This document shows, piece after piece, positions 43,043 through 52,805 of a stretch of DNA of 64,000 nt. The position numbers and the translations under genes are program-made. The stretch lies in NCBI GenBank assembly GCA_023399155.1, contig JAEWQP010000016.1, positions 186,001 to 250,000 on the forward strand, in the 5' to 3' direction. The stretch is from Verrucomicrobiota bacterium (GTDB lineage Bacteria > Verrucomicrobiota > Verrucomicrobiia > Opitutales > Opitutaceae). Within the stretch, counting starts at the first letter, position 1. Every line of letters starts with the position of its first letter. The notes under the pieces are model-generated. The model did not search any database and was not told where the DNA came from. It saw only the letters and a list, made by a program, of their open reading frames with translations.

Positions 43043-44581
43043 TCAAGGGCCTCCGCGGCCGGCGGCGGCGCGCGCCGCGATGCCGCGGATCATCCCGCTG
43101 AAGATAAACCCATGGATCGGATACAGCAAATACCAGTAGAGCAGCCCGCCCAGCCCCTTCGGTTCGAAATAGGCGGTCTGTGTGAGCAGCGTCCCACCGT
43201 CGGCTGCCGGCTCGCTACGAAACTCCAGCCAGGCGCGGCCCGGTACGCGCATCTCCGCTCGCAAGCGCACAAGTCGGCCCGGCTCCACGGCCTCCACACG
43301 CCAGAAGTCGAGCGCGTCACCCACACGCAGCACGACCGGATGCCGCCGCCCGCGCCGCATGCCCACACCGCCGCAGAGACGGTCGATCCTCCCGCGCAAC
43401 TGCCACGCCCAGTCCATGTAGAGCCAGCCCCGCGCACCGCCCAAGCTGCAGAAGCCCCGAAACACGGCCTCGGACTCCGCGGCCACGGCCAGCCGGCGAC
43501 GCTCGATGAGCATGCCCTCGGTATCCATCAACGCCACGGGGGTGGTGGACCCCTGGCTGGAAGTGAGCGCGTCGCTCCAGGCGGTTTCGACATCGTCCAA
43601 GGCCATGCGATCCAGGGCCAGACGCACGGCGGTCGGGTAGTCGATCGGCTCGATCTCGGGAAAGAGATGACAGGCGGCATCGTCGCGCACCACCACCTCG
43701 TTACCCAGGCCCTTGATGAGCGGGCGGGCGATGGCCGCGGGGATCGGCGTGATAAGATGGACCCAGTATGAGGACAACCTCGGCGTGAGCACGGGCACGG
43801 CCACGAGCCGCCGACGCAGGCGGCGCGCCTGCGCATATCCCTGCATCATGCCCGCGTAGGTGAGCACGTCGCGGCCGCCGATCTCGACGACGAGCCCGGC
43901 GCTCGCGGGCACGTCGAGCGCGGCCACGAGGTAGTCGAGCACGTTGCGAATCGCGATCGGCTGGATCCGTGTATTCACCCACCTTGGACAGATCATGACC
44001 GGCAGGCGCTCGGTCAAGTAGCGGACCATCTCGAAGGACACGCTGCCCGAGCCGACAATGACCGCGGCGCGAAACTCCGTCACCGGCACGCCGGCCGAGC
44101 GCAGGGCGTCGCCCGTCTCGTGGCGCGAGCGCAGGTGCGCCGAGAGCTTCGCCCGCGGGTCGCCCAGGCCACCCAGGTAGATGATGCGCGCGACCCCAGC
44201 GGCGTGCGCGGCCCGCGCGCAGTTTTGCGCCGCCTCGATGTCGCGCTCGGAAAAATCGGCCCCGCCGCCGAGGCTGTGCACGAGGTAGTAGACCACCCGC
44301 ACGCCCCGCATCGCCTCGGTTAACGAGGCCGCATCGAGCACGTCGCCGGTGGACACCTGCACGCGATCGATCCAGGGGCGCCCCTGCAGCCGCCCCGGGT
44401 CGCGCACCAGGCAGCGCACCGCGCGGCCCGAGTCGAGCAGACGGGACACGAGACGCCCCCCGACGTATCCGGTGGCGCCTGTCACGAGGACAAGGCCGGG
44501 TTCGGCTGGCGGTTCAGGCTGCACGGCGGAGTTTGTCACGCATTCGCCGGAGATGATGCGCCAGACGGGAGGCGGCGGCAT
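43043..44581 (-). CDS. SDR-family protein fused to a DUF2867 domain
   Basis: A 512-residue two-domain protein. Residues about 35-330 are an NmrA-like SDR domain with the NAD(P)-binding motif VLVTGATGYVGGRLVSRLL and the block VYYLVHSLGGGADFSERD. The C-terminal part (about 335-505) is a DUF2867-type domain with a lipid-handling START-like character (EPAADGGTLLTQTAYFEP, GLGGLLYWYLLYPIHGFIF). Such fusions are common in bacteria and are usually annotated as NAD-dependent epimerases; their substrate is unknown. The start at 44581 is supported by GAAGAGG eight bases upstream on the minus strand. It lies just upstream of the rtcB gene and may share its transcript. Confidence 0.82.
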   Translation of the reverse strand: MPPPPVWRIISGECVTNSAVQPEPPAEPGLVLVTGATGYVGGRLVSRLLDSGRAVRCLVRDPGRLQGRPWIDRVQVSTGDVLDAASLTEAMRGVRVVYYLVHSLGGGADFSERDIEAAQNCARAAHAAGVARIIYLGGLGDPRAKLSAHLRSRHETGDALRSAGVPVTEFRAAVIVGSGSVSFEMVRYLTERLPVMICPRWVNTRIQPIAIRNVLDYLVAALDVPASAGLVVEIGGRDVLTYAGMMQGYAQARRLRRRLVAVPVLTPRLSSYWVHLITPIPAAIARPLIKGLGNEVVVRDDAACHLFPEIEPIDYPTAVRLALDRMALDDVETAWSDALTSSQGSTTPVALMDTEGMLIERRRLAVAAESEAVFRGFCSLGGARGWLYMDWAWQLRGRIDRLCGGVGMRRGRRHPVVLRVGDALDFWRVEAVEPGRLVRLRAEMRVPGRAWLEFRSEPAADGGTLLTQTAYFEPKGLGGLLYWYLLYPIHGFIFSGMIRGIAARAAAGRGGP

Positions 44582-44821
44582 CGTGTTGTCCTCTTCGGTG
44601 GGCGCACGGCAGGGCATCTGCGTGTGTTGTGCAGCCTCGGGACTGACGCGGACCGGCCTGACCCGCCGGCTCAGCATCATTCTGGATCAGTTCACCGCCG
44701 ACGACCAGAGCCACCGGGCGGGGGCGTTTTCCGTGAGTCATGGGTTCGGCTCAAGATGGGTGGGCGAAACCCGCACCAGCGCGAGGACCGTGCCGGAGAG
44801 CGGATGGAACGACAGAGGAAG

Positions 44822-44857
44822 AAAAAGGGCCGGCCGGCTCACAGCGAGCCGGCCGGC
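44822..44857 (-). terminator. Intrinsic terminator of the fasciclin gene
   Basis: A 12-bp stem (GCCGGCCGGCTC at 44829-44840 with its complement at 44846-44857) and a 5-base loop lie 31 bp after the fasciclin stop. On the minus strand it is followed by CCTTTTTCTTCC. The rest of the 307-bp gap between the fasciclin and SDR genes shows nothing else. Confidence 0.85.
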
Positions 44858-44888
44858 ACGGAAGAAGGGAGTGCTTAGGCCAACCCGA

Positions 44889-45392
44889 TCACTTCGGCAG
44901 GACGACGGTGTCGATCACGTGGATCACGCCATTGCCGGCCGCCACGTCGGTCGCGATCACCGTGGCTCCACCGACCGTAACCTTGCCGGCTTTGACCTCG
45001 AGGGCGAGTTCCTGGCCGTTCACGGTCTTGGCCTTCGACGTCGTGACGTCAGCGGCCATCACCTTTCCCGGCACGACGTGGTAGGTGAGGATCGCGACGA
45101 GCTTGGCGCGGTTCTCCGGCTTGAGCAGGCTCTCGACCGTGCCGGCGGGGAGCTTGGCAAACGCGGCGTCCGTCGGTGCAAATACCGTGAACGGTCCGGC
45201 GCCTTCCAGTGTTTCGACCAGCCCGGCGGCTTGGATGGCGGAAACGAGAGTCGTGAACTGGCCGGAGTCGGAGGCGACAGCGACAATGCTCTTCGCCTTG
45301 GCAGAGGAGCTGTGGCCGGTGCCGGCCTGGAGGGAGGATGTCGCCATGGCTGCGACGAGCGCGGCCACACTTAGGATGCGTAAGGATTTCAT
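44889..45392 (-). CDS. Secreted fasciclin-domain protein
   Basis: A 167-residue exported protein consisting of one fasciclin (FAS1) domain after a signal peptide (MKSLRILSVAALVAAMATSS). The FAS1 motifs are clear: FTVFAPTDAAFAKLPAGTVESLL and the closing block GVIHVIDTVVLP, with ILTYHVVPGKVMAAD between. FAS1 domains mediate adhesion in bacteria and eukaryotes; some bind polysaccharide. The start at 45392 gives the signal peptide; an alternative ATG at 45410 adds six residues. A strong terminator follows, so the gene is probably monocistronic. Confidence 0.9.
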   Translation of the reverse strand: MKSLRILSVAALVAAMATSSLQAGTGHSSSAKAKSIVAVASDSGQFTTLVSAIQAAGLVETLEGAGPFTVFAPTDAAFAKLPAGTVESLLKPENRAKLVAILTYHVVPGKVMAADVTTSKAKTVNGQELALEVKAGKVTVGGATVIATDVAAGNGVIHVIDTVVLPK

Positions 45393-45674
45393 GATCTGAA
45401 TGATGCTCATGGTTGGATGTCTTGGTGAAGTGAAGTGCCCGCTCGGGCTTCCCCAGGGAAACTGACCAAGCACCTCGCCATGAAGGGACGCTCGACTCCC
45501 CCGGTTGTCAACATTTTGTTTCATTTTCGTCTATGATTTGTCTCGAATAGGACCGACGGCCTCGTCTCGAGCGAGTGGAGTCGATGGGCTGCCGAGCGGT
45601 CGCCAGGCTGTTGACAACCGGCCCGGCGCACGTCCCTTCCGCGCTTCCTTTGCTCCGCCGGACCTCCCCGATTC

Positions 45675-46742
45675 ATGCATCTGCTCACACCGTTCCAGCT
45701 CGGCTCGCTTTCTGTTCCCAATCGCGTGTTTCTCGCGCCGCTCACCCGCACACGGTGTGACGCGAACAACGTGCCAACCGATCTCGTCGTGCAGCACTAC
45801 GTGCAGCGCGCCTCGGGCGGCCTGCTCTTCGCCGAGGCCACGATGGTTTCTGCCGATTCGCAGGCGTGGCTGCGGCAGCCGTCCATTCACTCGCCGGCAC
45901 ACGTCGCGGGCTGGCGTCGGGTGACCGAGGCGGTGCATGCCGCGGGCGGCCGCATCTTCCTGCAGCTGTGGCATCCCGGTCGCGCCACGCACGAGGAAAA
46001 CAACGGCGGCGCGCAGCCCGTATCCTCGTCGAACAAGCCGATCCGCGATGACCACATCCACACGCCGAAGGGAAAGCGTCCCTACCCCGTGCCGCGTCCG
46101 CTGCGCCTCGACGAGATCCCCCTCCACGTCGAGCAGTTCCGCCGCGCGGCGGAAAACGCGCTGGCCGCCGGCTTCGACGGCGTGCAGCTGCATGGCGCAC
46201 ACGGCTATCTGATCGACCAGTTCCTGCGCGATGGTGTGAACGACCGCACGGATAGCTACGGCGGCTCGATCGCGAACCGCGCGCGCTTCCTCTTCGAGAC
46301 CGTCGACGCCGCCATCGGCATTTTCGGTGCCGATCGTGTGGGGCTGCGCATCTCACCGCGCGTACCGTTCAATGACATGATCGACTCTGATCCCGCGGGA
46401 CTCGTGCGCCATGTCGCGATCGAGTGCCAGCGCCGCCGTCTGGGGCACCTGGAGCTGCGCCAGACGCTCGGCACGGATCCCGCGGAGATCGAACTCGCCC
46501 GGGTCGCGCGCGCGCACTTCCACGGACCGCTGCTGCGCAACGGTGGCTTCACCCGCGACAGCGGCGAGCAAGCCATTGCCGACGGCCTGGCCGACGCGAT
46601 CGTCTATGGCACGGCGTTCCTCGCCAATCCCGACCTCCCGCGGCGCTTCCTGTTGAACGCGCCGCTCAATGCGGTGCACGAGGCCACGCTCTACACGCAC
46701 GACGCGAAAGGCTACACCGATTATCCGGCGCTGCCGCTGTGA
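45675..46742 (+). CDS. Old Yellow Enzyme family ene-reductase
   Basis: A 355-residue FMN-dependent NAD(P)H oxidoreductase of the Old Yellow Enzyme family (NemA/XenB type), which reduces activated C=C bonds and electrophiles such as nitro-esters. Family blocks are NRVFLAPLTRTR, IFLQLWHPGRATH, FDGVQLHGAHGYLIDQFLRDGVNDRTDSYGGS (residue region near 167-198) with the substrate-binding H-x-x-H-type His residues, and LLRNGGFTRDSGEQAI. There is no signal peptide. The stop codon lies at the edge of a possible decayed REP-like arm. It has no clear functional link to the neighbouring fumC gene. Confidence 0.9.
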   Translation: MHLLTPFQLGSLSVPNRVFLAPLTRTRCDANNVPTDLVVQHYVQRASGGLLFAEATMVSADSQAWLRQPSIHSPAHVAGWRRVTEAVHAAGGRIFLQLWHPGRATHEENNGGAQPVSSSNKPIRDDHIHTPKGKRPYPVPRPLRLDEIPLHVEQFRRAAENALAAGFDGVQLHGAHGYLIDQFLRDGVNDRTDSYGGSIANRARFLFETVDAAIGIFGADRVGLRISPRVPFNDMIDSDPAGLVRHVAIECQRRRLGHLELRQTLGTDPAEIELARVARAHFHGPLLRNGGFTRDSGEQAIADGLADAIVYGTAFLANPDLPRRFLLNAPLNAVHEATLYTHDAKGYTDYPALPL

Positions 46743-46789
46743 GGCCTCGACCGGCGCAACCTATTCGAAGAGAGGATGCGCGGAAGTTT

Positions 46790-46817
46790 GCGGCTCGGCC
46801 GGAGGCCTCGCCCTACC
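46790..46817. repeat. Single REP-like arm near the OYE gene
   Basis: The 28-bp sequence is the exact reverse complement of the left arm at 2502-2529 (starting GGTAGGGCGAGGCC, ending CCGAGCCGC). A degenerate partner may lie at the OYE stop (GAGGCCTCGACCGGC, 46741-46755). It sits between convergent genes. Confidence 0.7.
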
Positions 46818-46879
46818 TGATTTGCGCTGGCGAGAGGCTGGCGCGTGGCCGGGCGTCAAACTCCTCTGCACTCCGACCC

Positions 46880-48283
<1,404 letters not shown>

Positions 48284-48463
48284 GCCATTCCTTGCCGTGT
48301 CTCCGCCGTGTTCGCAACCCGTCCCCGTGCTTTCCTCACCAGCACCCGAGTCGGCGGCGTTCAGCCCCTCGGCTGTGGCGGCCGGGCGGGTTGTGCAACT
48401 GCCAGCCGCCCGCCGGGCCGGCCCGGTGGTCGCTCCCCGCCGGGCCAGCAGGATCTCTCCTGC

Positions 48464-49435
48464 TCAGTTCTTGCGGGACTTTGGCTCGGTACCCGGCTCG
48501 GGCAGGACCACACCCTCGAGGATGATCTTCTTGGGGAACAGGAGCGAAAGGCCGATCGACACGGCGAGGACCGCCGCGATCACCCCGAGCGAAACGGGGG
48601 TGCCGATCTTCCATTCCGTGTGCGCCAGGAGCATCTTCACGCCGACGAACGACAGCACCACGCCGAGTCCGACCTTAAGCAGGTGGAACTTGTCGATCAC
48701 TCCGCCGAGGACGAAGTAGAGGGAGCGGAGTCCCATGATCGCGAATACGTTCGAGGTGTAGACGATGAAGGGATCGCGCGTGACCGCAAAGATCGCGGGA
48801 ATCGAATCCACGGCAAAGATGAGGTCCGAGACCTCCACCATCACCAGCACCAGCAGCAGGGGCGTCGCCACCCAGCGGCCGCCTTCTCTGACCAGGAAAC
48901 TTTGGCCGTGATAGCCGGAGGTGACGGGCACCCAGCGCTTGAACAGCCTCACCACCGGGTTGCGCTCGGGATGAATCTCCTCCTCGCGTTTCACCAGCAT
49001 CTTGATGCCGGTGACGATGAGAAACGCGCCGAAGATGTAGATGATCCAATTGAACTGCGCGATGAGCGCGGCCCCGAGCCCGATCATGATCGCGCGCATC
49101 ACCAACGCCCCGAGAACGCCCCAGAAGAGCACCCGATGGCGGTACTGCTGCGGCACCGCAAAGTAGGAGAAGAGCAGCGCGAACACGAACACGTTGTCCA
49201 TGCTCAGCGAATACTCGATCAGGTAGCCGGTCAGGAACTCGAGTGCCGCCTGCTCCCCGCGGAACCGCCAGATCCCGAGGTTGAAGATCAGCGCCAGCGT
49301 GATCCAGGTGATGGTCCACGAGAGCGACTCGCGGAACGAGACCACGTGGGCCTTCCGATGGAACACGCCCAGGTCGAGCGCGAGCATCGCAAAGATGAAA
49401 AGATGAAAACCAACCCAGAGCCAGAGTGTATCCAT
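48464..49435 (-). CDS. TerC-family membrane protein
   Basis: A 323-residue polytopic inner-membrane protein of the TerC/Alx family, about nine transmembrane helices. Family members include Mn2+ exporters, tellurite-resistance proteins and the alkaline-induced Alx of E. coli. Conserved acidic membrane positions are present in YSLSMDNVFVFALLFSYF and EVSDLIFAVDSIPAIFAVT. The ATG at 49435 was preferred over an upstream one that would overlap the preceding gene; the two are then 4 bp apart, which indicates translational coupling. It is the last gene of the four-gene operon that faces the NhaR-type regulator. A role in metal or pH homeostasis is inferred from family and context. Confidence 0.9.
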   Translation of the reverse strand: MDTLWLWVGFHLFIFAMLALDLGVFHRKAHVVSFRESLSWTITWITLALIFNLGIWRFRGEQAALEFLTGYLIEYSLSMDNVFVFALLFSYFAVPQQYRHRVLFWGVLGALVMRAIMIGLGAALIAQFNWIIYIFGAFLIVTGIKMLVKREEEIHPERNPVVRLFKRWVPVTSGYHGQSFLVREGGRWVATPLLLVLVMVEVSDLIFAVDSIPAIFAVTRDPFIVYTSNVFAIMGLRSLYFVLGGVIDKFHLLKVGLGVVLSFVGVKMLLAHTEWKIGTPVSLGVIAAVLAVSIGLSLLFPKKIILEGVVLPEPGTEPKSRKN

Positions 49436-49439
49436 GAAA

Positions 49440-50618
49440 TCAGGAGCGAGCGGCCGCGCCATGCGACCCGAGGGAGTGATCGTGCCGGCCGCCGCCCGGC
49501 CCGCGGGGCGGGCCGCCGCGGCCCTCGCGTGCGGCGAGGGCGGAGCGCACCATCAGGAGTTCGCCGATGTTGTCGGAGGTGATCAGGCCCACCAGCCGGT
49601 CGCCGGAGTAGACCGGCACCACCCTGCAGCGCTCGGGCTCGCGGCGTGCGAGCACGGCGTCCAGCGGTTCGTCCACCAGGGCGGTGTTGAAGCTGCGGTC
49701 CATGATCCCGGTGACGCTGGCGTGTTCGTCCGACTCGCGCAGGCCGCGAATGAGGCGGTCGTGCGAGACGATCCCGACCACGCTCGACTCCTCGACGACG
49801 GGAAAATCCCGCTGAGAGCCGGCGAGGAGCAGGCGCGCCGCGTCCCCGATCGTCTCGCGCGGATCGAGCACCACGTAGTCCGTGATCATGGCATCGCGGG
49901 CCGTGACCCCGCGCAGAGCATGCTTCATCTCGGCCGCGGCCGCCTCCTCAGCCGCCCCGATCCACACGAAGAGGGCGATCAGGATGAGGATCGGCTGCAT
50001 CGGTTGACTGAACAGGCCGAAGAGACCGAAGAGAACGGCCATGCCCTGTCCGATGCTGGCGGCGATGCGCGTGGCTCGCGCGTAGTCGAGACGCATCGCG
50101 AGCACCGCTCGCAGGACCCGGCCGCCGTCCATCGGGAAGGCGGGGAGCATGTTGAAGGCGACCAGGAAGAGGTTGATCGCGAGAAGGCTTGCCACAAACG
50201 AGCCGCCCACCGGATCCACTGCGCTGAATGCACCGAAATCCCCCGCGATCGCCAGCCAGCCGGCGAGCAGCGCGGCGATCACGATGTTGACGGCGGGTCC
50301 GGCGAGCGCGATCCAGAGTTCCTGGGACGGGGTGTCGGGCATGCGCTCGAGCCGCGCGAGGCCGCCGATCGGGAGAAGCGTGATGTCGTGGGTCGCCACG
50401 CCGTAGCGCCGCGCCATCAACGCATGACCGTATTCGTGCAGCACGACGCACAGGAAGAGGGCGCTGAAAAACGCCAGGCCGACGAGCGCGACACGGACGT
50501 CGCCCGAGCGCAGCCACTGCGCAAGCGTCACGAAGGCGAGCAGGAGCAGAAATGTCGCGTGTATCCGCAGCTCGATACCGAGCACGCGCCCCAGGCTGAA
50601 AGACCATTTCATAGGCAT
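49440..50618 (-). CDS. Site-2 protease (M50) with two CBS domains
   Basis: A 392-residue membrane metalloprotease. The zinc motif HEYGH lies at residues 61-65; the third ligand is Asp164 in NMLPAFPMDGGR. About six transmembrane helices are followed by two CBS domains (about 235-350; VTARDAMITDYVVLD, and IMDRSFNTALVDEPLDAVLARR), which usually bind adenosine nucleotides and regulate activity. The tail is Gly/Pro/His-rich (GGPPRGPGGGRHDH). The start at 50618 has a GCGAGGAAAC ribosome binding site on the minus strand. Such proteases cleave transmembrane segments of regulators or lipoproteins in stress responses. It is the third gene of the operon, coupled to TerC downstream. Confidence 0.92.
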   Translation of the reverse strand: MPMKWSFSLGRVLGIELRIHATFLLLLAFVTLAQWLRSGDVRVALVGLAFFSALFLCVVLHEYGHALMARRYGVATHDITLLPIGGLARLERMPDTPSQELWIALAGPAVNIVIAALLAGWLAIAGDFGAFSAVDPVGGSFVASLLAINLFLVAFNMLPAFPMDGGRVLRAVLAMRLDYARATRIAASIGQGMAVLFGLFGLFSQPMQPILILIALFVWIGAAEEAAAAEMKHALRGVTARDAMITDYVVLDPRETIGDAARLLLAGSQRDFPVVEESSVVGIVSHDRLIRGLRESDEHASVTGIMDRSFNTALVDEPLDAVLARREPERCRVVPVYSGDRLVGLITSDNIGELLMVRSALAAREGRGGPPRGPGGGRHDHSLGSHGAAARS

Positions 50619-50682
50619 GTTTCCTCGCGGGAGCGCATGCATATTCCGGGCGCAGCGGGCCCGGGACAAGCAGATCGTCGCG

Positions 50683-51018
50683 TCATCGCCCCCGCCTGCC
50701 TGTGCGGAACTCGGCCGCCCCGCGCCGGGTCCGGTCGCGCCGCCGCGCGCGCTCCCGCAATTTGCGCTCGAGCTCCGTCGCCGCCCGGCGAAATGCATGG
50801 GCCACCGTGTGGTCCACCGCTTCAGCGCTGAGGTCCGGGCCGGGAACCGCGATGCGCACCTCCGCGCGATAGGCCGGGCTCTCCTCGGATCGGCGCTCGA
50901 GGGTCACGCAGGCGTCGTCGATGCGGCCGATCTCTGCGAGCGCGAACAGGCGGTCCTCGACCATGGTGTCGAGAGCGTGGAATGAACGGAGATGACGGTG
51001 GCGTATGGTCAATTTCAT
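50683..51018 (-). CDS. HPF/RaiA-type ribosome-associated factor
   Basis: A 111-residue ribosome hibernation factor of the short HPF/RaiA (sigma-54 modulation) type. The fold is visible as MKLTIRHRHLRSFHALDTMV, ALAEIGRIDDACVTLER, and an Arg-rich C-terminus, consistent with binding in the small-subunit decoding site. Such proteins inactivate ribosomes under stress or starvation. The start at 51018 begins directly at the beta strand; an ATG eleven codons upstream adds a short leader. It lies 51 bp after the YugP-like gene and 64 bp before the site-2 protease, so it is in the middle of the operon. The C-terminal tail (RRDRTRRGAAEFRTGRRGR) is unusually basic. Confidence 0.87.
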   Translation of the reverse strand: MKLTIRHRHLRSFHALDTMVEDRLFALAEIGRIDDACVTLERRSEESPAYRAEVRIAVPGPDLSAEAVDHTVAHAFRRAATELERKLRERARRRDRTRRGAAEFRTGRRGR

Positions 51019-51069
51019 GGGTTGATAGTCCTGGTGTGTTACGGTGGTCAAGCGTCGCCCGGCCTCGGA

Positions 51070-51759
51070 TCACTCCCGCTCGCGGCCCGTGAGGAGCGGC
51101 AGCAGATGCCAGAGGAGGTAGACAAGCGATGTGATGAACGCGGCCACGTAGGTCCATGCAGCGGCATCGAGCACCTGCTTCACGGCCGCAGCCTCCCGAC
51201 CGGGCTGGATCATCGAGAGTTCGCCCAGGACAGCCTTGGCGCGGCGCGAGGCATCGAACTCGACGGGCAGGGTCACAAGGTTGAAGAGCGTGATCACGCC
51301 CCAGGCGCCGGCGAGGACCCAGGCCGCTGTGATCGGCTGGATGAGACCGGTGAACAGGCCGATCAACGGCAGCCAGAGCACGATATGGTTTGCGTAGGTG
51401 GTGATGCCCACCGCCGCCATCCGCCACATCAACGGCTTGTAGGCGCGCTGGTGCTGGATGGCGTGGCCGCATTCGTGCGCGGCCACACCGAGCGCCGCGG
51501 CGGTCGTCCCCTCGTAGTTCGCCGTCGACAACACCAGGCGCCGGTTGATCGGATCATAGTGGTCGCTCAGGACGCCGTCCTGCATGGCGATCGTCACGTC
51601 GCTGATACCGGCGCGGCGGAGGATGAAGGCGGCCGCCTCGCGGCCGGTCACGCCCGAGAGGACGGGTTCCTGGTTGTGCCTGTTATAGACGGAGCGCACG
51701 CGCGCCGCGGCCCAGAGGGAAAGCGCGAGGGTCGCGCCGAAGAGCAGGAGAAGCGTCAT
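51070..51759 (-). CDS. YugP-family membrane zinc metallopeptidase
   Basis: A 229-residue membrane protein of the YugP-type zinc metallopeptidase family. The zinc motif HECGH lies at residues 95-99, preceded by RRLVLSTANYEGTTAAALGVAA. There is an N-terminal helix and three or four C-terminal helices. The function of the family is not established. It is the first gene of the operon (YugP-like, HPF, site-2 protease, TerC) that runs away from the NhaR-type regulator. The intergenic region of about 130 bp carries an inverted repeat at 51864-51878. Confidence 0.88.
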   Translation of the reverse strand: MTLLLLFGATLALSLWAAARVRSVYNRHNQEPVLSGVTGREAAAFILRRAGISDVTIAMQDGVLSDHYDPINRRLVLSTANYEGTTAAALGVAAHECGHAIQHQRAYKPLMWRMAAVGITTYANHIVLWLPLIGLFTGLIQPITAAWVLAGAWGVITLFNLVTLPVEFDASRRAKAVLGELSMIQPGREAAAVKQVLDAAAWTYVAAFITSLVYLLWHLLPLLTGRERE

Positions 51760-51863
51760 GGTGAGTAAGGAAAACGGCGGTCGCCGCGATCGGCGTGCCG
51801 TCGTTGCTGGCTAGATTAGCGTTGCGGGACGTTTTCGGCTAATACGTAGTTTCTCAGCGACAC

Positions 51864-51878
51864 TTAGGTTTTACCTAA
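51864..51878. promoter_or_regulatory. Candidate NhaR operator
   Basis: TTAGGTTTTACCTAA is a perfect 6-bp inverted repeat around TTT, 12 bp before the regulator start and inside the divergent intergenic region. LysR-type regulators bind T-N11-A-like palindromes of about this size, and this sequence fits (T, eleven bases, A). Its closeness to the regulator start suggests autoregulation. Confidence 0.55.
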
Positions 51879-51890
51879 CCACGCGAGCGC

Positions 51891-52793
51891 ATGAGCGACT
51901 GGCTCAACTATCACCATCTTCGCTATTTCTGGACCGTGGCCCGCAGTGGCGGGTTGCGGCAGGCCGCCGAGAAGCTCCATGTCTCGCAGCCGTCCATCTC
52001 CGCCCAGATCCGCGAGTTGGAGGATTCGCTGGGCGAGAAACTTTTCCGGCGCCAGGGACGCTCCAACGTCCTCACCGACGCGGGCCAGCTCGCGCTCGGC
52101 TACGCCGACGAGATCTTCGCACTCGGGCTCGAGCTGACGAACGCCATCAAGCAGCGGCCGTCCTCGCAGGCGCTCCGGCTGCATGTGGGCGTGGCCGATT
52201 CCGTACCCAAGCTGGTGACACACGAGATCATCAAGCCGGTGTTCGCCATGCCGAGGACGGTCCACGTGATCTGCCGCGAGGGAAAGATCGACGACCTCCT
52301 CTCGCAGCTCGCGGCGCACCGGCTCGACATCGTGCTCGCCGACGAGCCCGCCTCCAGCAGCCACCGGATCCGCGTGTTCGATCACAAGCTCGGGGAGTCC
52401 GGCGTCACCTTTTTCGCCACGGCCCCGCTGACGAACCGGCTGCGCAAGGGTTTCCCGAAGTCTTTGCAGGATGCTCCGGCCCTGCTGCCGGCGGAGTCGA
52501 CCTCGCTGCGCCGCTCGTTGGACCGCTGGTTCCATGAGGTCGGCGTGAGGCCGCGGGTGGTGGCGGATTTTGAGGACGCGGCACTGATGAAGGTGATAGC
52601 GGCGGAGGGCCGCGGCTTCATCGCACTGCCTTCGGTCGTATCCGACGATGCGATCGCCCGTTTCTCGCTGCGGGCGATCGGCACGAGTGATCGCTGCCGC
52701 GTGGAGTTTCACGCCATCACCGCCGAGCGCCGCATCACCCACCCCGCCGTGACCGTGATCACGCAGCAGGCGCGGGAGCTGTTCGCGAAGTAG
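51891..52793 (+). CDS. nhaR: LysR-type regulator, NhaR-like
   Basis: A 300-residue LysR-family regulator of the NhaR type. The helix-turn-helix is GGLRQAAEKLHVSQPSISAQIRELEDSLG, spanning residues about 20-48 (in parts: LRQAAEKLHVSQPSIS). The start MSDWLNYHHLRYFWTVARSG and the blocks RLHVGVADSVPKLV and HRLDIVLADEPA are typical of NhaR, which in E. coli activates the Na+/H+ antiporter nhaA in response to Na+. No antiporter gene is adjacent here. It faces the four-gene membrane-stress operon, so that operon is the likely target (inference). The perfect inverted repeat just upstream supports autoregulation. Confidence 0.88.
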   Translation: MSDWLNYHHLRYFWTVARSGGLRQAAEKLHVSQPSISAQIRELEDSLGEKLFRRQGRSNVLTDAGQLALGYADEIFALGLELTNAIKQRPSSQALRLHVGVADSVPKLVTHEIIKPVFAMPRTVHVICREGKIDDLLSQLAAHRLDIVLADEPASSSHRIRVFDHKLGESGVTFFATAPLTNRLRKGFPKSLQDAPALLPAESTSLRRSLDRWFHEVGVRPRVVADFEDAALMKVIAAEGRGFIALPSVVSDDAIARFSLRAIGTSDRCRVEFHAITAERRITHPAVTVITQQARELFAK

Positions 52794-52805
52794 CGCCGGC
52801 CCGGA

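Noticed and set aside
48447..48464. Small hairpin AGCAGGA/TCCTGCT at the end of the TerC gene
   Set aside because: It overlaps the stop codon and has no T-rich tail, so it is not convincing as a terminator.
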